Shown: positions 17,651 to 26,576, counted from the stretch's first letter. The stretch: DNA of 64,000 nucleotides from CAZIGK01 sp964538615 (GCA_964538615.1 CAZIGK010000005.1:62001-126000); one strand, 5' to 3'. A program made the numbers and translations. Notes: generated from the letters alone by a model not told the origin.

Positions 17651-18433
17651 ATGGTCGCAGAAACAACCGAAGCCGCCGCCGCTGTTGAAGGAGTGGGCGC
17701 TACCGAGATTGCCGGCTCTGTGGAGCAGGTGGATATGAGCTTCCTCGGCCTGTTTATGCAGGCGGATATTATTGTGCAGGGAGTGATGCTGCTGCTGCTG
17801 GGGGCATCGCTCTGGTGTTGGTCTATTGTGTTTGAAAAAGTGATGCTCTACCGCACCGTACGCAGCCGGGCGACGCAGTTTCAGGAGAGTTTTTGGTCAT
17901 CAGATGATTTGGATGCCTGTTACCAGAAAATGCGGAAGCTGAAGATGCACCCGATGCTGGCGGTCTTTATGGCGGGGATGCAGGAATGGTATGGGTCCAA
18001 GGTGGGAGAGATGTCACTGGATGCTTATGCCAAGCGGTCTGTACTGGAGCGCATTGAAAAAGTGATGATGGTGGCGCGCAACCGTGAGCAGGATAAGCTG
18101 GAAGGCGGCATTGGGTTTCTGGCCACTGCCGGAGCAACAGCGCCGTTTATTGGGTTGTTTGGTACCGTGTGGGGGATTATGAACAGCTTTCAGAATATTG
18201 CGGCGCAGAAAAGCACCAATCTGGCTGTGGTAGCACCCGGTATTGCGGAAGCGTTGCTGGCCACGGCGATTGGTCTGGTGGTGGCGATTCCTGCGGTGAT
18301 GGCTTATAATAAGTTGCAGCAGGCCAGTGGCGCGATTGCTGGAGATATGGAAGATTTCAGCACAGAGTTTCTGGCGTTGTTGTCTCGTCAATTGGATGCG
18401 AAGCGTGGCGGCTCGTCCATGCTGGCGGCATAA
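17651..18433 (+). CDS. tolQ: TolQ, proton-channel subunit of the Tol complex
   Basis: Inner-membrane protein of the MotA/TolQ/ExbB family that with TolR converts proton-motive force into TolA movement. 260 aa with membrane segments near residues 38-60, 153-180 and 195-220. The pore-lining stretch ATAGATAPFIGLFGTVWGIM is characteristic. The ATG at 17651 has AAGGAG 12 bases upstream; the longer GTG frame from 17597 is less likely. An Ala/Glu-rich 30-residue leader precedes TM1, somewhat longer than in enterobacteria. Confidence 0.95.
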   Translation: MVAETTEAAAAVEGVGATEIAGSVEQVDMSFLGLFMQADIIVQGVMLLLLGASLWCWSIVFEKVMLYRTVRSRATQFQESFWSSDDLDACYQKMRKLKMHPMLAVFMAGMQEWYGSKVGEMSLDAYAKRSVLERIEKVMMVARNREQDKLEGGIGFLATAGATAPFIGLFGTVWGIMNSFQNIAAQKSTNLAVVAPGIAEALLATAIGLVVAIPAVMAYNKLQQASGAIAGDMEDFSTEFLALLSRQLDAKRGGSSMLAA

Positions 18434-18480
18434 GGTTCCGACGATCGATTGATTGATATTCACGTGATGGAGTAGCGGTT

Positions 18481-18915
18481 ATGGGTGCATCGGTTCCTTC
18501 TTCCGGTGGTGGAGGACGCGGGCGGGGTCGCCGCGGAGCGATGTCAGAGATTAACGTCACGCCGTTTGTGGACGTGATGCTGGTGTTGCTGATTATTTTT
18601 ATGGTGACGGCGCCGATGATGACGGCGGGGGTATCCGTTGATTTGCCAGACAGCAAGGCACCTGCGTTACCCGGTACCGATGAACCTTTGACCATTAGCG
18701 TAAAAAAAGACGGCAGCCTGTATTTGCAGGAAACCGAAATTGAATTAGGTGAGCTGGTGGAAAAACTGCGTGCGATTGCCGGAGAAAAAACCGATACGCG
18801 CATTTTTGTGCGTGGGGATCAGGGGATTCATTACGGCCTGATTATGCAGGTGGTGGGCGAGATGAGTGCCGCAGGCTTTAACAAAGTGGCTCTGTTGACC
18901 GAGCCGAAACAATAG
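18481..18915 (+). CDS. tolR: TolR, peptidoglycan-binding stator subunit
   Basis: 144-aa ExbD/TolR family protein: short Gly/Arg-rich cytoplasmic N-terminus, one membrane helix (~29-50) with the essential Asp31 in VTPFVDVMLVLL, and a periplasmic domain. It lies 47 bp after tolQ and 7 bp before tolA, giving the usual tolQRA order. Confidence 0.95.
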   Translation: MGASVPSSGGGGRGRGRRGAMSEINVTPFVDVMLVLLIIFMVTAPMMTAGVSVDLPDSKAPALPGTDEPLTISVKKDGSLYLQETEIELGELVEKLRAIAGEKTDTRIFVRGDQGIHYGLIMQVVGEMSAAGFNKVALLTEPKQ

Positions 18916-18922
18916 GTTTTCT

Positions 18923-19807
18923 ATGTTCGAGAGCCTTCAGGCAGAAACACGTGTCGGCCTTAAATGGTCCTTCATGATGCACGGCGCGATTTTTCTGGTG
19001 TTCTTGCTGGACTTGGCCGGGTTGATTAACCTGACGCCAGAACCGGAGCCAATGCCGGATGTGGTGACAGTGGAGATTCTGCCGATTACCGATGTCACCA
19101 ATGTGAAGATGGCACCGAAACAGCCGGAGCCACCTAAAATGCAGCCTAAGGCTCAGCCGGCGCCACCGACGCCGCCGAAACCCGTTGCGGAGCCGAAGCC
19201 GAAAGATGCGCCCAAGCCAACGCCTGTGGAGGCATTAACGGCGAAAGCAGAGGATATACCCCTGCCGAAGCCGGAGGAGAAGCCGGTGCCAAAACCGGAG
19301 AAGCCGAAGCCACAGCCGAAAGAAAAGCCCAAAGTTCAGGAAAAGCCCAAAGAGAAGCCGAAACCTGCAAAGCCACAGGCATCGCTTGAGGAGGTGTTGA
19401 AGAACTTGCAGGCGAAAGCGGCACAGCCGACGGTGATGACCGAGGAGCAGCATCAGCAGGCGTATTCTCGCACGCCGACCAATTATGATGCATCCAAGCC
19501 GCTTTCGATGAGTGAGATGGATGCGATTCGGCAACAGTTGAAACGTTGCTGGCGGATGCCTGCCGGGATGCGGGATGCTCACACGCTGATTGTGAAGTTG
19601 CAATTGCAACTGGGCATTGATGGCGCAGTGCAGGATGTGCAGATTGACCAGATGATGCGCTACCGGACGGATCCGGCGTTTCGGGCGGCGGCGGATAGTG
19701 CGGTGCGAGCGGTGCGTAAATGCAGCCCGTTGCAAGGGTTGCCGCAGGATAATTATGGGGCGTGGCGGGACATGGAAATGACCTTTGATCCACGGGATTT
19801 GCTGTAG
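18923..19807 (+). CDS. tolA: TolA-like periplasm-spanning protein
   Basis: 294 aa. One N-terminal membrane helix (residues ~15-37) is followed by a Pro/Lys/Glu-rich rod (~50-160, repeats of the EKPKP kind) and a C-terminal domain (~190-294) with the CWRMPAGMRDAHTLIVKLQL pattern of TolA domain III. The rod is Pro/Lys-rich rather than the Ala-rich helix of E. coli, as is common in alphaproteobacteria, and resembles TonB superficially. TolA identity rests on the tolQR context and the Cys-Trp motif. tolB does not follow; dnaB converges from the other strand 170 bp on. Confidence 0.88.
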   Translation: MFESLQAETRVGLKWSFMMHGAIFLVFLLDLAGLINLTPEPEPMPDVVTVEILPITDVTNVKMAPKQPEPPKMQPKAQPAPPTPPKPVAEPKPKDAPKPTPVEALTAKAEDIPLPKPEEKPVPKPEKPKPQPKEKPKVQEKPKEKPKPAKPQASLEEVLKNLQAKAAQPTVMTEEQHQQAYSRTPTNYDASKPLSMSEMDAIRQQLKRCWRMPAGMRDAHTLIVKLQLQLGIDGAVQDVQIDQMMRYRTDPAFRAAADSAVRAVRKCSPLQGLPQDNYGAWRDMEMTFDPRDLL

Positions 19808-19977
19808 GGCCTGTGTTTTTCGGGAGAGTATGGCGATAGAGCCTGTAACAAAACGCCATTTTTGGCAGGCCATGTAGCATCGGCTGATGGCTGTATTGGC
19901 GAATGCATGGCGGATATTGCGGGCAACGAGCCGAGGGCTGTTTGTCCGGCACGTCTGTAGGTGAGGGCGCTGGAAAC

Positions 19978-21477
19978 TTATTCGTACATTTCGATGGGGA
20001 CGTAATCTTCCCGCTGGAGGTCGCTGAAGCGGGTGGTATCGCCGTGGAAGGCCAGTTTTTCAATACCAATCGGGCCGTGACGCTGTTTGGCGACAATGAC
20101 TTCCGCTGTGCCGTGGACGCGCTCCATTTCTTGCTGCCATTCGGTGAATTTGGGGGAATCTTCCCGCGGCATGGTACGGGCGAGGTAATATTCTTCACGG
20201 AAGACGAACATGACCACGTCGGCATCCTGCTCGATGGAGCCGGATTCCCTTAAGTCTGCCAGTTGCGGGCGTTTGTCTTCTCGCTGTTCTACGGCGCGGG
20301 AAAGCTGGGACAGGGCAATGACCGGGATATCCAGTTCTTTGGCGATGGCTTTGAGGCCTTGGGTGATTTCCGAAATTTCCTGCACACGGTTGGCCTGAGC
20401 TGCCGCCGAGGTGCCGCGCATGAGCTGGAGATAATCCACCACCAGAAAGGACAGGTTGTGCATGCGCTTCAGGCGGCGGGCGCGGGTTCGCAGCGCCGAG
20501 ACGGAGATGGCGGGAGTGTCATCAATAAACAATTTCCATTCGCTCATTTTCTGGGTGCCGCGTACCAGTTCTGCAAACTCTTCGTTATTCAGGTCACCCC
20601 GGCGCATTTTATTGGAATTGACGCCGGTGACGCTGGCGAGCAGACGTGTAGCAAGCTGTTCTGCGGACATTTCCAGAGAAAAGATGGCGACAGAACCGGG
20701 TTTATTGGCGATTTCATGGCCGGCTTTAAATTTTTCCAGCAGGGCTTCCGCCGCTTTGAAGGCCATGGTGGTGGCCAGTGCGGTTTTCCCCATAGAAGGG
20801 CGACCCGCGAGGATGATGAGATCTGAGTTTTGGAAGCCGCCCATTAGTCGATCCAGATCGGTAAAACCGGTGGTGACCCCGATGACTTTGCCACGGTTCT
20901 GAAAGGCCATTTCCGCACGGCGCAGGGATTCTTGCAGGGCGTCTGCAATGCTAATGGTATTCCGTTCCACGCTGCCGCTGGTCGCGAGTGAGAAGAGCGA
21001 TTGTTCAGCCGCTTCAATTTGGGCAGTGGCGGGTTCGTCTGGCCCGGCATCGGTGGCGGTGAGAATCATTTTATCACCAAGGGCGACCAGTTCCCGGCGG
21101 AGTGCCAGATCATGCACGGCTTTAGCGTAATCCAGCACGTGGGCGGAGAGGCCCGCCATGGCTGCGAGGCGTGCCAGATATTGTGCGCCACCGAGTTCTT
21201 TTAAAGCTTCGTCTTTATCGAAATAATGTTTCAGGGTGACGGGGTTGGCAATGAGTCCTTTATCCATGGAGCGGATAATAGCTTCGTAGATGCGGCCATG
21301 TACGGGTTCGAAGAAGTGACGGGATTCCAGAAAGTCGGAGATGTCATTCAGCTTATCGTTACGCACCAGCAGAGCGCCCAGCACAATTTGTTCTGCCTCC
21401 AGATTATAGGGCAGTTCCCGGTAGGGGGTTTGGGCTTCGCTGGTTGCGAGGCTGCTGGCAAGCGTTTCGGATGACAT
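19978..21477 (-). CDS. dnaB: Replicative DNA helicase DnaB
   Basis: Hexameric 5'-3' helicase of the replication fork. 499 aa: N-terminal helical domain starting PYNLEAEQIVLGALL, linker, and RecA-type domain with Walker A GRPSMGKTA, Walker B LVVDYLQLM and the DnaB motif QLSRAVEQREDKRP. It lies downstream of rplI on the same strand after a terminator, an order (rpsF-rpsR-rplI-dnaB) widespread in bacteria. No intein or inserted sequence is seen. Confidence 0.96.
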   Translation of the reverse strand: MSSETLASSLATSEAQTPYRELPYNLEAEQIVLGALLVRNDKLNDISDFLESRHFFEPVHGRIYEAIIRSMDKGLIANPVTLKHYFDKDEALKELGGAQYLARLAAMAGLSAHVLDYAKAVHDLALRRELVALGDKMILTATDAGPDEPATAQIEAAEQSLFSLATSGSVERNTISIADALQESLRRAEMAFQNRGKVIGVTTGFTDLDRLMGGFQNSDLIILAGRPSMGKTALATTMAFKAAEALLEKFKAGHEIANKPGSVAIFSLEMSAEQLATRLLASVTGVNSNKMRRGDLNNEEFAELVRGTQKMSEWKLFIDDTPAISVSALRTRARRLKRMHNLSFLVVDYLQLMRGTSAAAQANRVQEISEITQGLKAIAKELDIPVIALSQLSRAVEQREDKRPQLADLRESGSIEQDADVVMFVFREEYYLARTMPREDSPKFTEWQQEMERVHGTAEVIVAKQRHGPIGIEKLAFHGDTTRFSDLQREDYVPIEMYE

Positions 21478-21524
21478 GGGTGTCGTGTTATTTCATCAGG
21501 AAGAGAGAGGACGGTAGTATAAAC

Positions 21525-21578
21525 AAAAATAGCCGTATCACAATGCCAGTATGCAGGCAGGAGATACGGCCATTTTTA
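21525..21578 (-). terminator. Rho-independent terminator after rplI (symmetrical)
   Basis: Arms AAAAATaGCCGTATC (21525-21539) and GATACGGCcATTTTT (21562-21576) with a ~22-base loop and T-runs on both strands. It lies between the rplI stop and the dnaB start, both on the minus strand, so dnaB must have its own promoter or be reached by readthrough. Confidence 0.8.
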
Positions 21579-21598
21579 TTGGGGGCGAATCGCAGCTA

Positions 21599-22135
21599 TT
21601 ATGCGGCTTCGCTTTCTTCCGTCGTGGTCGTGGCTTCAGCTTCTACGGGAGCAGCGACTTCTTCTACGGCAACGGCTTCAGCGGCTTCTGCTTCTGAGCG
21701 GGCAACAACAACTTGCAGCGGGTACACCACATCCGGGTGCAGAACCACGTTCACCGTGTAGGTGCCGATGTTCTTGATCGGGAAGTCAAGAGCCACATGG
21801 TGGTGGGTGATTTCCGCATGGGTTTTAGCAACTTCAGCGGCAATATCACGTGCGCTGACGGAGCCGTACATCTGACCATCTGGGCTGGCCTGGCGAATCA
21901 GAGAAACGCTGGTGCCTTGTAATTTGTTCAGCAGTTGAGCGGCCTCTGTTTTCAATTGCTCGTTACGGGCTTCAATGTCTGCTTTGCGGGCTTCAAACAG
22001 AGCTTTGTTTCTGTCATTGGCCAGCAGAGCTTTGCCCTGTGGAATGAGGAAATTGCGGCCAAAGCCGTTTTTAACCGTCACGATATCGCCGATGGTGCCG
22101 AGTTTGGCAACGCGTTCCAGCAGAATTACTTGCAT
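21599..22135 (-). CDS. rplI: 50S ribosomal protein L9 with an acidic C-terminal extension
   Basis: Starts MQVILLERVAKLG with the canonical VKNGFGRNFLIP motif. Upstream extension of the frame (to 22288) overlaps the DUF2232 gene and is not part of L9. At 178 aa it is ~30 residues longer than E. coli L9; the surplus is an Ala/Glu/Thr/Val-rich acidic tail after the C-terminal domain. It sits in rpsF-rpsR-DUF2232-rplI. Confidence 0.95.
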   Translation of the reverse strand: MQVILLERVAKLGTIGDIVTVKNGFGRNFLIPQGKALLANDRNKALFEARKADIEARNEQLKTEAAQLLNKLQGTSVSLIRQASPDGQMYGSVSARDIAAEVAKTHAEITHHHVALDFPIKNIGTYTVNVVLHPDVVYPLQVVVARSEAEAAEAVAVEEVAAPVEAEATTTTEESEAA

Positions 22136-22151
22136 GTGTTTAGCCTCATGT

Positions 22152-23153
22152 TCAATCTTTGTGCCGTGGTTGGCGGCTGTGGAGGTAGTTCCAGCAGTGC
22201 CACCCTGCTGAAGCCGCTGCCACCAGTAATGCAGGGGTGAGCAACAGAGCCAGCAGAGAATAGATAAAAACCGGAAAGACGAGCGCACTTGTCCACCGGC
22301 TTAACCTTTTGTGGGCGTGGACTATAGCCGAAAGAAAGTACGGTAACAACAAAATAATGCATGAAATGTGACCAATAAAGGCAAGCGGCGGACTGCCGAA
22401 GCCCATGGCGAGGGTTGCCAGCAGTAAACTGACCAGATGTGCGTAGTCCACACGGGTGCGGGTGACAAAGACTGAAGGGCGGATGGCCTGCGCTGTGCGC
22501 AGCTTGCTGGCCAAACGATGGGCGAACCAGCCATTGAGAGCCAGAAATAAAATCCATTGCCAGAGGGCTTGCCCGATAAACAGCGAGAGCGGGAGAGAGG
22601 TGAGCTGTTTACGCAGGTCAGTGATAGCCTCTTCTGGCATATGGGTGGTGGTTGTGTCCAGAGCGTCCAGTTGTTCCTGCAAGGTGGAGGCGATGATGCC
22701 TTGTAAGCCGGTGCCATGCGGGCTGGTGTAGTCCATGCTGAGGAGGCTGGCAGACAGTAGTAACAGGCTGAAGTAGGAGGAGAGGCTGGTGAGGCTTTGG
22801 ATGAGGCTCGGCCAGCGTGCCTGCCATTGTTTATCCGGCATGAGGCGAAGCTGAACTTGTAGCAGGGAGTGACCTGTGAGGTAGGTGGGAGCCAGCACCA
22901 GAAGCAGGAGTAGCAGCCATTCTGACCCGTGCTGGCTGAGAAGCATGAGCAGGGCGAAGCAGCCGAGCGACGTCAGCAGGGCGCGGTGGCCATAACAAAA
23001 GCCAGCGGTTAGAAAGGGTGTGGGGCTTAAAAACAGCAAGCCAAGCGTGGCGGGCAGTGCTGCGGATAGATGTACCAGAACAAACGATATCACCCCGGCA
23101 AACACCGACAGGGGTAACCACTGGTTCGGTGCGGGCGCGGGGTGATGGGACAT
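22152..23153 (-). CDS. DUF2232 multi-pass membrane protein
   Basis: 333 aa, roughly eight hydrophobic segments, probably an inner-membrane protein. In alphaproteobacteria a DUF2232 (YybS-like) protein typically lies between rpsR and rplI, exactly the position here; assignment rests on that context and topology. Function is unknown. The gene ends 16 bp before rplI and begins 64 bp after rpsR. Confidence 0.8.
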   Translation of the reverse strand: MSHHPAPAPNQWLPLSVFAGVISFVLVHLSAALPATLGLLFLSPTPFLTAGFCYGHRALLTSLGCFALLMLLSQHGSEWLLLLLLVLAPTYLTGHSLLQVQLRLMPDKQWQARWPSLIQSLTSLSSYFSLLLLSASLLSMDYTSPHGTGLQGIIASTLQEQLDALDTTTTHMPEEAITDLRKQLTSLPLSLFIGQALWQWILFLALNGWFAHRLASKLRTAQAIRPSVFVTRTRVDYAHLVSLLLATLAMGFGSPPLAFIGHISCIILLLPYFLSAIVHAHKRLSRWTSALVFPVFIYSLLALLLTPALLVAAASAGWHCWNYLHSRQPRHKD

Positions 23154-23217
23154 CTCGTACCTGTAATCTGCCGATCATGCACTAAGGCAGTGGCGGGCGG
23201 GTGAGGTTCCGGATAAA

Positions 23218-23496
23218 TTAGTCAGCGACGTATGGCATCAGAGCCAGCGCGCGGGCACGCTTAATGGCTTTCGCCAGCAGACGCTGCTTTTTGGCGGATA
23301 CGGCAGTGATGCGGCTTGGCATGATTTTGCCACGCTCAGAGGTGAAGCGTTGCAGCAGGCGAATGTCTTTGTAATCAATCGCCGGGGCTTCCGGGCCGGT
23401 CAGTGGGCAGGTTTTACGGCGGCGGAAAAACACGCGACGTGGGCCACCTTGTGCGCCACCGGAGCGGGGAGAGGAACTGTGAGCTGCTTCAGCCAT
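23218..23496 (-). CDS. rpsR: 30S ribosomal protein S18
   Basis: 92 aa. Core motif RRRKTCPL and IDYKDIRLLQRFTSERGKI, with the basic segment AKKQRLLAKAIKRARALALMP. The start ATG is 23 bp downstream of the rpsF stop. It binds with S6 on the small-subunit platform. Confidence 0.97.
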   Translation of the reverse strand: MAEAAHSSSPRSGGAQGGPRRVFFRRRKTCPLTGPEAPAIDYKDIRLLQRFTSERGKIMPSRITAVSAKKQRLLAKAIKRARALALMPYVAD

Positions 23497-23519
23497 GATT
23501 AGCGTATCCTTGTAGCTTA

Positions 23520-23924
23520 TTATTCATCGTTGCTTGGAGTGGGACGGCGACGTGGGCCACCGCGCTGAGGACGGCCAGATGGGCCGGTAGAAGCGGGAGC
23601 GTTGCCTTGCTGCAGAACCGCAGAAGGTTCTTCGCTGATGGCTTCGACGCGAACGGTCATCAGACGGATGATGTCTTCGTTCAGGCGAGCCTGACGCTCG
23701 AATTCCTCGATGGCGGCGAACGGTGCATCAATGCCGAGATGGTGGTAGTGACCTTTACGGTTTTTCTCGATCTTGTAGGCCAGCGTGCGCAGACCCCAGG
23801 ATTCTGACTTCACAATCTTGCCACCCAGACCGGTGATTACGTTGCTGTAGTCTTCAACCAGCTTGTTGACATCTGCCGGAGAAACCTCCTGACGCGCGAT
23901 GAATGTGGATTCGTACAAAGGCAT
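23520..23924 (-). CDS. rpsF: 30S ribosomal protein S6
   Basis: 134 aa beginning MPLYESTFIARQEV with GAGGAG 9 bases upstream. The typical S6 motif WGLRTLAYKIEKNRKGHY is present. The C-terminus carries a ~30-residue Pro/Gly/Arg tail, as in other alphaproteobacteria. The frame remains open to 24065 but the family start is at 23924. It is first gene of the minus-strand ribosomal operon. Confidence 0.96.
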   Translation of the reverse strand: MPLYESTFIARQEVSPADVNKLVEDYSNVITGLGGKIVKSESWGLRTLAYKIEKNRKGHYHHLGIDAPFAAIEEFERQARLNEDIIRLMTVRVEAISEEPSAVLQQGNAPASTGPSGRPQRGGPRRRPTPSNDE

Positions 23925-24342
23925 TCGTTGCTCCTCAGGCAGCAGCCGGATGACCGGATGCGCCCCGTGAAATGGGTTATAGGTAGATGCATGCGCGAAG
24001 TTGTGGGGAGAAGGGGCTTGCGTGCCGCAACCGACAGCATAACCACCCGCTGCGCACAAACGCATGGGAGGCGGATACTTACATCAGGATGGGGAGAATG
24101 GCAAGCGGGAAGTGAAGGAAAATGAGAGATGGTCGATGGATTGCTATATATAGGATAAATAGCAATAAAAGCTACTGAATATGGTGGGTTTTGCGCTTGG
24201 GGGTGGTAGAGTGCTTGCCAAGCGAGGGGAATATGTGTAGCAGGGAGTGGGGTCTGCGTATGGCAGGCTTATAGGAAGATAATGGATAAAACGCTAAGTA
24301 AAACGGATAGAAAACCAGATGAATAATGTAAGGGGATTGCCA
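23925..24342. other. Divergent intergenic region rpsF / fabD
   Basis: 418 bp without a credible gene. It must hold the promoters of the rpsF operon (minus) and the fab genes (plus). An AT-rich patch at 24141-24170 contains the inverted repeat TTGCTAT (24141-24147) / ATAGCAA (24159-24165); on the minus strand this would fall ~220 bp before rpsF. No clear -35/-10 pair could be singled out. Confidence 0.5.
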
Positions 24343-25293
24343 ATGGTGAATCGTGCGTGGGTGTTTCCGGGACAAGGTTCACAGGTGGTGGGCATGGGCA
24401 TGGATTTTTATGAGGCCTTTGCCTGTGCGCGTGAGGTGTTTCAGGAAGTGGATGAGGCGATTGGGCAGCATTTGAGCCGTCTGATGTTTGAAGGGCCGGA
24501 AGAGGCGTTGACGCTGACGGAAAATGCACAGCCTGCGATTATGGCGACATCTATGGCGATTTTGCGCGTATTGGAGCGGGAAGCCGGCATGAAGCTGGCA
24601 GAGCATGCGCGCTTTGTGGCCGGGCATTCGTTGGGGGAGTATTCTGCCCTGTGTGCTGCGGGTAGCCTGACACTTGGAGATACAGCGCGTTTGCTGAAGT
24701 TGCGTGGCCAGGCGATGCAGGCCGCGGTGCCCGCCGGAAAGGGCGCGATGGCCGCATTGCTGGGGCTGGATTTTGCCGAAGCGGTGGCCGTAGCGGAAGA
24801 GGCTAGCCGTGGGGGGGAAATCTGTGTGGCGGCCAATGATAACGCGCCGGGTCAGGTGGTGATTAGCGGACACAAGGCGGCGGTTGAGCGGGCACTGGAG
24901 ATTGCCAAGGCAAAGGGCGCCAAACGTGCCGTGATGCTGGCGGTGAGCGCGCCGTTTCACTCCCCGCTGATGCAGCCCGCAGCCGAGGCAATGCAGGCGG
25001 CATTGGCTGAGGTGACTCTGCGTGCACCGGTGGTGCCGGTGATTGCGAATGTGACCGCGCAGGCCGAGCAGCATCCGGAGGTGTTGAAGCGGTTGCTGGT
25101 AGAGCAGGTGACGGGCGTGGTGCGCTGGACGGAATCCATGCGGTGGGCGCATCAGCACGGAATTGCCGAATTGGTAGAAGTGGGGGTTGGCAAAGTGCTG
25201 ACCGGACTGGCCAAGCGCATTGAGAAGGAATTGGGCGCGGTGGCGATTGCGGCACCGGGTGATATTGACGGCTTGGTGCAGAAAGCGGCGTAG
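24343..25293 (+). CDS. fabD: Malonyl-CoA:ACP transacylase
   Basis: Loads malonate onto acyl carrier protein for fatty acid synthesis. 316 aa; N-terminal FPGQGSQ, nucleophile elbow GHSLGEYSAL with Ser96, and later SAPFHSPLM carrying the catalytic His. The ATG at 24343, preceded by AGGGG, gives the normal N-terminus; an earlier in-frame ATG at 24319 is less likely. First of fabD-fabG-acpP-fabF. Confidence 0.96.
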   Translation: MVNRAWVFPGQGSQVVGMGMDFYEAFACAREVFQEVDEAIGQHLSRLMFEGPEEALTLTENAQPAIMATSMAILRVLEREAGMKLAEHARFVAGHSLGEYSALCAAGSLTLGDTARLLKLRGQAMQAAVPAGKGAMAALLGLDFAEAVAVAEEASRGGEICVAANDNAPGQVVISGHKAAVERALEIAKAKGAKRAVMLAVSAPFHSPLMQPAAEAMQAALAEVTLRAPVVPVIANVTAQAEQHPEVLKRLLVEQVTGVVRWTESMRWAHQHGIAELVEVGVGKVLTGLAKRIEKELGAVAIAAPGDIDGLVQKAA

Positions 25294-25333
25294 CGTCAAT
25301 CGTTCGATCTATAGATTTCAGAAGGATAAAAGC

Positions 25334-26071
25334 ATGTTTGATTTGCAAGGTAAAACCGCACTCGTGACGGGTGCAACCGGCGGCATTGGCGAGGCGATTG
25401 CCAAAGCGTTACACGCACGTGGGGCGCGGGTGGCGATTAGCGGAACCCGGCAGGAAAAACTGGATGCGTTGAAAGCGGAAATGGGCGGTGATACGGTGGC
25501 GATTGCGGCCAACCTTTCCGACAAAGAAGATGTGCTGCGACTGGCCAGGGAAGCGGAAGAGCAATTGGGGCAGGTGGATATTCTGGTCGCCAATGCGGGC
25601 ATTACCCGCGATAATCTGGCCATGCGGATGAAAGATGAGGAATGGAGTGACGTGCTGGATGTGAACCTGACCTCCAGCTTTGTGCTGATGCGCGCCTTGC
25701 TGCGTGGCATGATGAAGCGCAAATATGGGCGGATGATTGCGATTTCGTCCGTGGTGGGGGTATCGGGTAATCCGGGGCAGGTGAATTATGCGGCTTCCAA
25801 AGCGGGCTTGATTGGGATGTGTAAATCTATGGCGCAGGAAATTGCTTCCCGCGGGATTACGGTGAATGCGATAGCCCCTGGGTTTATTCGCACCCCTATG
25901 ACGGATGCGCTGAATGAAGAGCAGCAGAAGCGCATTACGGATTCTATTCCTGCGCAGGATTTTGGGCTGCCGGAAGATATTGCGGCAGCAGCCGTGTATC
26001 TGGCCAGTGATGAAGCGCGTTATATGACCGGGCAAACCCTGCATGTCAATGGTGGCATGTTGATGGTGTGA
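25334..26071 (+). CDS. fabG: 3-oxoacyl-ACP reductase
   Basis: NADPH-dependent SDR enzyme. 245 aa; cofactor motif TGATGGIGEA, NAG motif (VANAGITRDN), and catalytic Ser, Tyr and Lys in ISSVVG and VNYAASKAG. The in-frame ORF extends into fabD, but the ATG at 25334 preceded by AAGGA is the natural start, 40 bp after fabD. Confidence 0.96.
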   Translation: MFDLQGKTALVTGATGGIGEAIAKALHARGARVAISGTRQEKLDALKAEMGGDTVAIAANLSDKEDVLRLAREAEEQLGQVDILVANAGITRDNLAMRMKDEEWSDVLDVNLTSSFVLMRALLRGMMKRKYGRMIAISSVVGVSGNPGQVNYAASKAGLIGMCKSMAQEIASRGITVNAIAPGFIRTPMTDALNEEQQKRITDSIPAQDFGLPEDIAAAAVYLASDEARYMTGQTLHVNGGMLMV

Positions 26072-26090
26072 GTGGCTCAGGCCACAAAAT

Positions 26091-26205
26091 ATAGTGGGGT
26101 TTTGCCTGTGTTTTTGCATATATAGTGGTTTATAGCAAAAAACATGCGGCAGCGTGCATTTCTGCTTTGCCTTGGCAAAAAACTTGTGCTACCACACCCC
26201 ACTAT
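26091..26205. promoter_or_regulatory. Structured AT-rich leader region upstream of acpP with a 10-bp inverted repeat
   Basis: ATAGTGGGGT at 26091-26100 and its exact complement ACCCCACTAT at 26196-26205 enclose ~95 bp that contain further short inverted repeats, e.g. TGTTTTTGC/GCAAAAAACA. A TATAGTGG word occurs at 26090 and 26121 and also twice near the end of hslU (6066-6083). A role in fab gene control is possible; the sequence alone does not show one. Confidence 0.3.
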
Positions 26206-26306
26206 GGTTGGCGCTATAGCCAGTGGTGGCGGATAAACTGTGCAAAATAACATGATGATGCATGGGTTCCGGGTCCTGTCTGCGTATAAACCAAACTTGT
26301 TTTAAC

Positions 26307-26321
26307 CGTCAGTTCCTGACG
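26307..26321 (+). promoter_or_regulatory. Small inverted repeat in the acpP leader
   Basis: CGTCAG-TTC-CTGACG, 6-bp arms, 21 bp before the acpP start and followed by TATTTT. It could be a leader hairpin or an operator half-site pair; AAGGA lies between it and the start codon. Confidence 0.35.
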
Positions 26322-26342
26322 TATTTTCATAAGGATTAAGCC

Positions 26343-26576
26343 ATGAGTGATGTTGCAACGCGCGTACAGAAAATCGTCGTTGAGCACCTGGGTGTGGACG
26401 AAGCAAAAGTAACCCTGGAAGCCAGCTTTATTGACGATCTGGGTGCAGACAGCCTGGATACGGTTGAGCTGGTGATGGCGTTTGAAGAAGAGTTTGGCAT
26501 TGAAATTCCCGATGATGCGGCTGAGAAAATTCAGACCGTGGGCGATGCGGTAAAGTACATTTCTGAAAACTCCTAA
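26343..26576 (+). CDS. acpP: Acyl carrier protein
   Basis: 77-aa acidic four-helix carrier of growing acyl chains. The 4'-phosphopantetheine attachment site is Ser37 in DSLDTVELVM. AAGGA lies upstream. A 270-bp gap separates it from fabG, so it likely has its own strong promoter, and a terminator follows before fabF. Confidence 0.98.
   Translation: MSDVATRVQKIVVEHLGVDEAKVTLEASFIDDLGADSLDTVELVMAFEEEFGIEIPDDAAEKIQTVGDAVKYISENS

Noticed and set aside
19808..19977. Possible terminator between converging tolA and dnaB
   Set aside because: GCCTG/CAGGC arms with an inner GCC-ATTTTT-GGC exist but are weak and lack a T-run; left uncalled.
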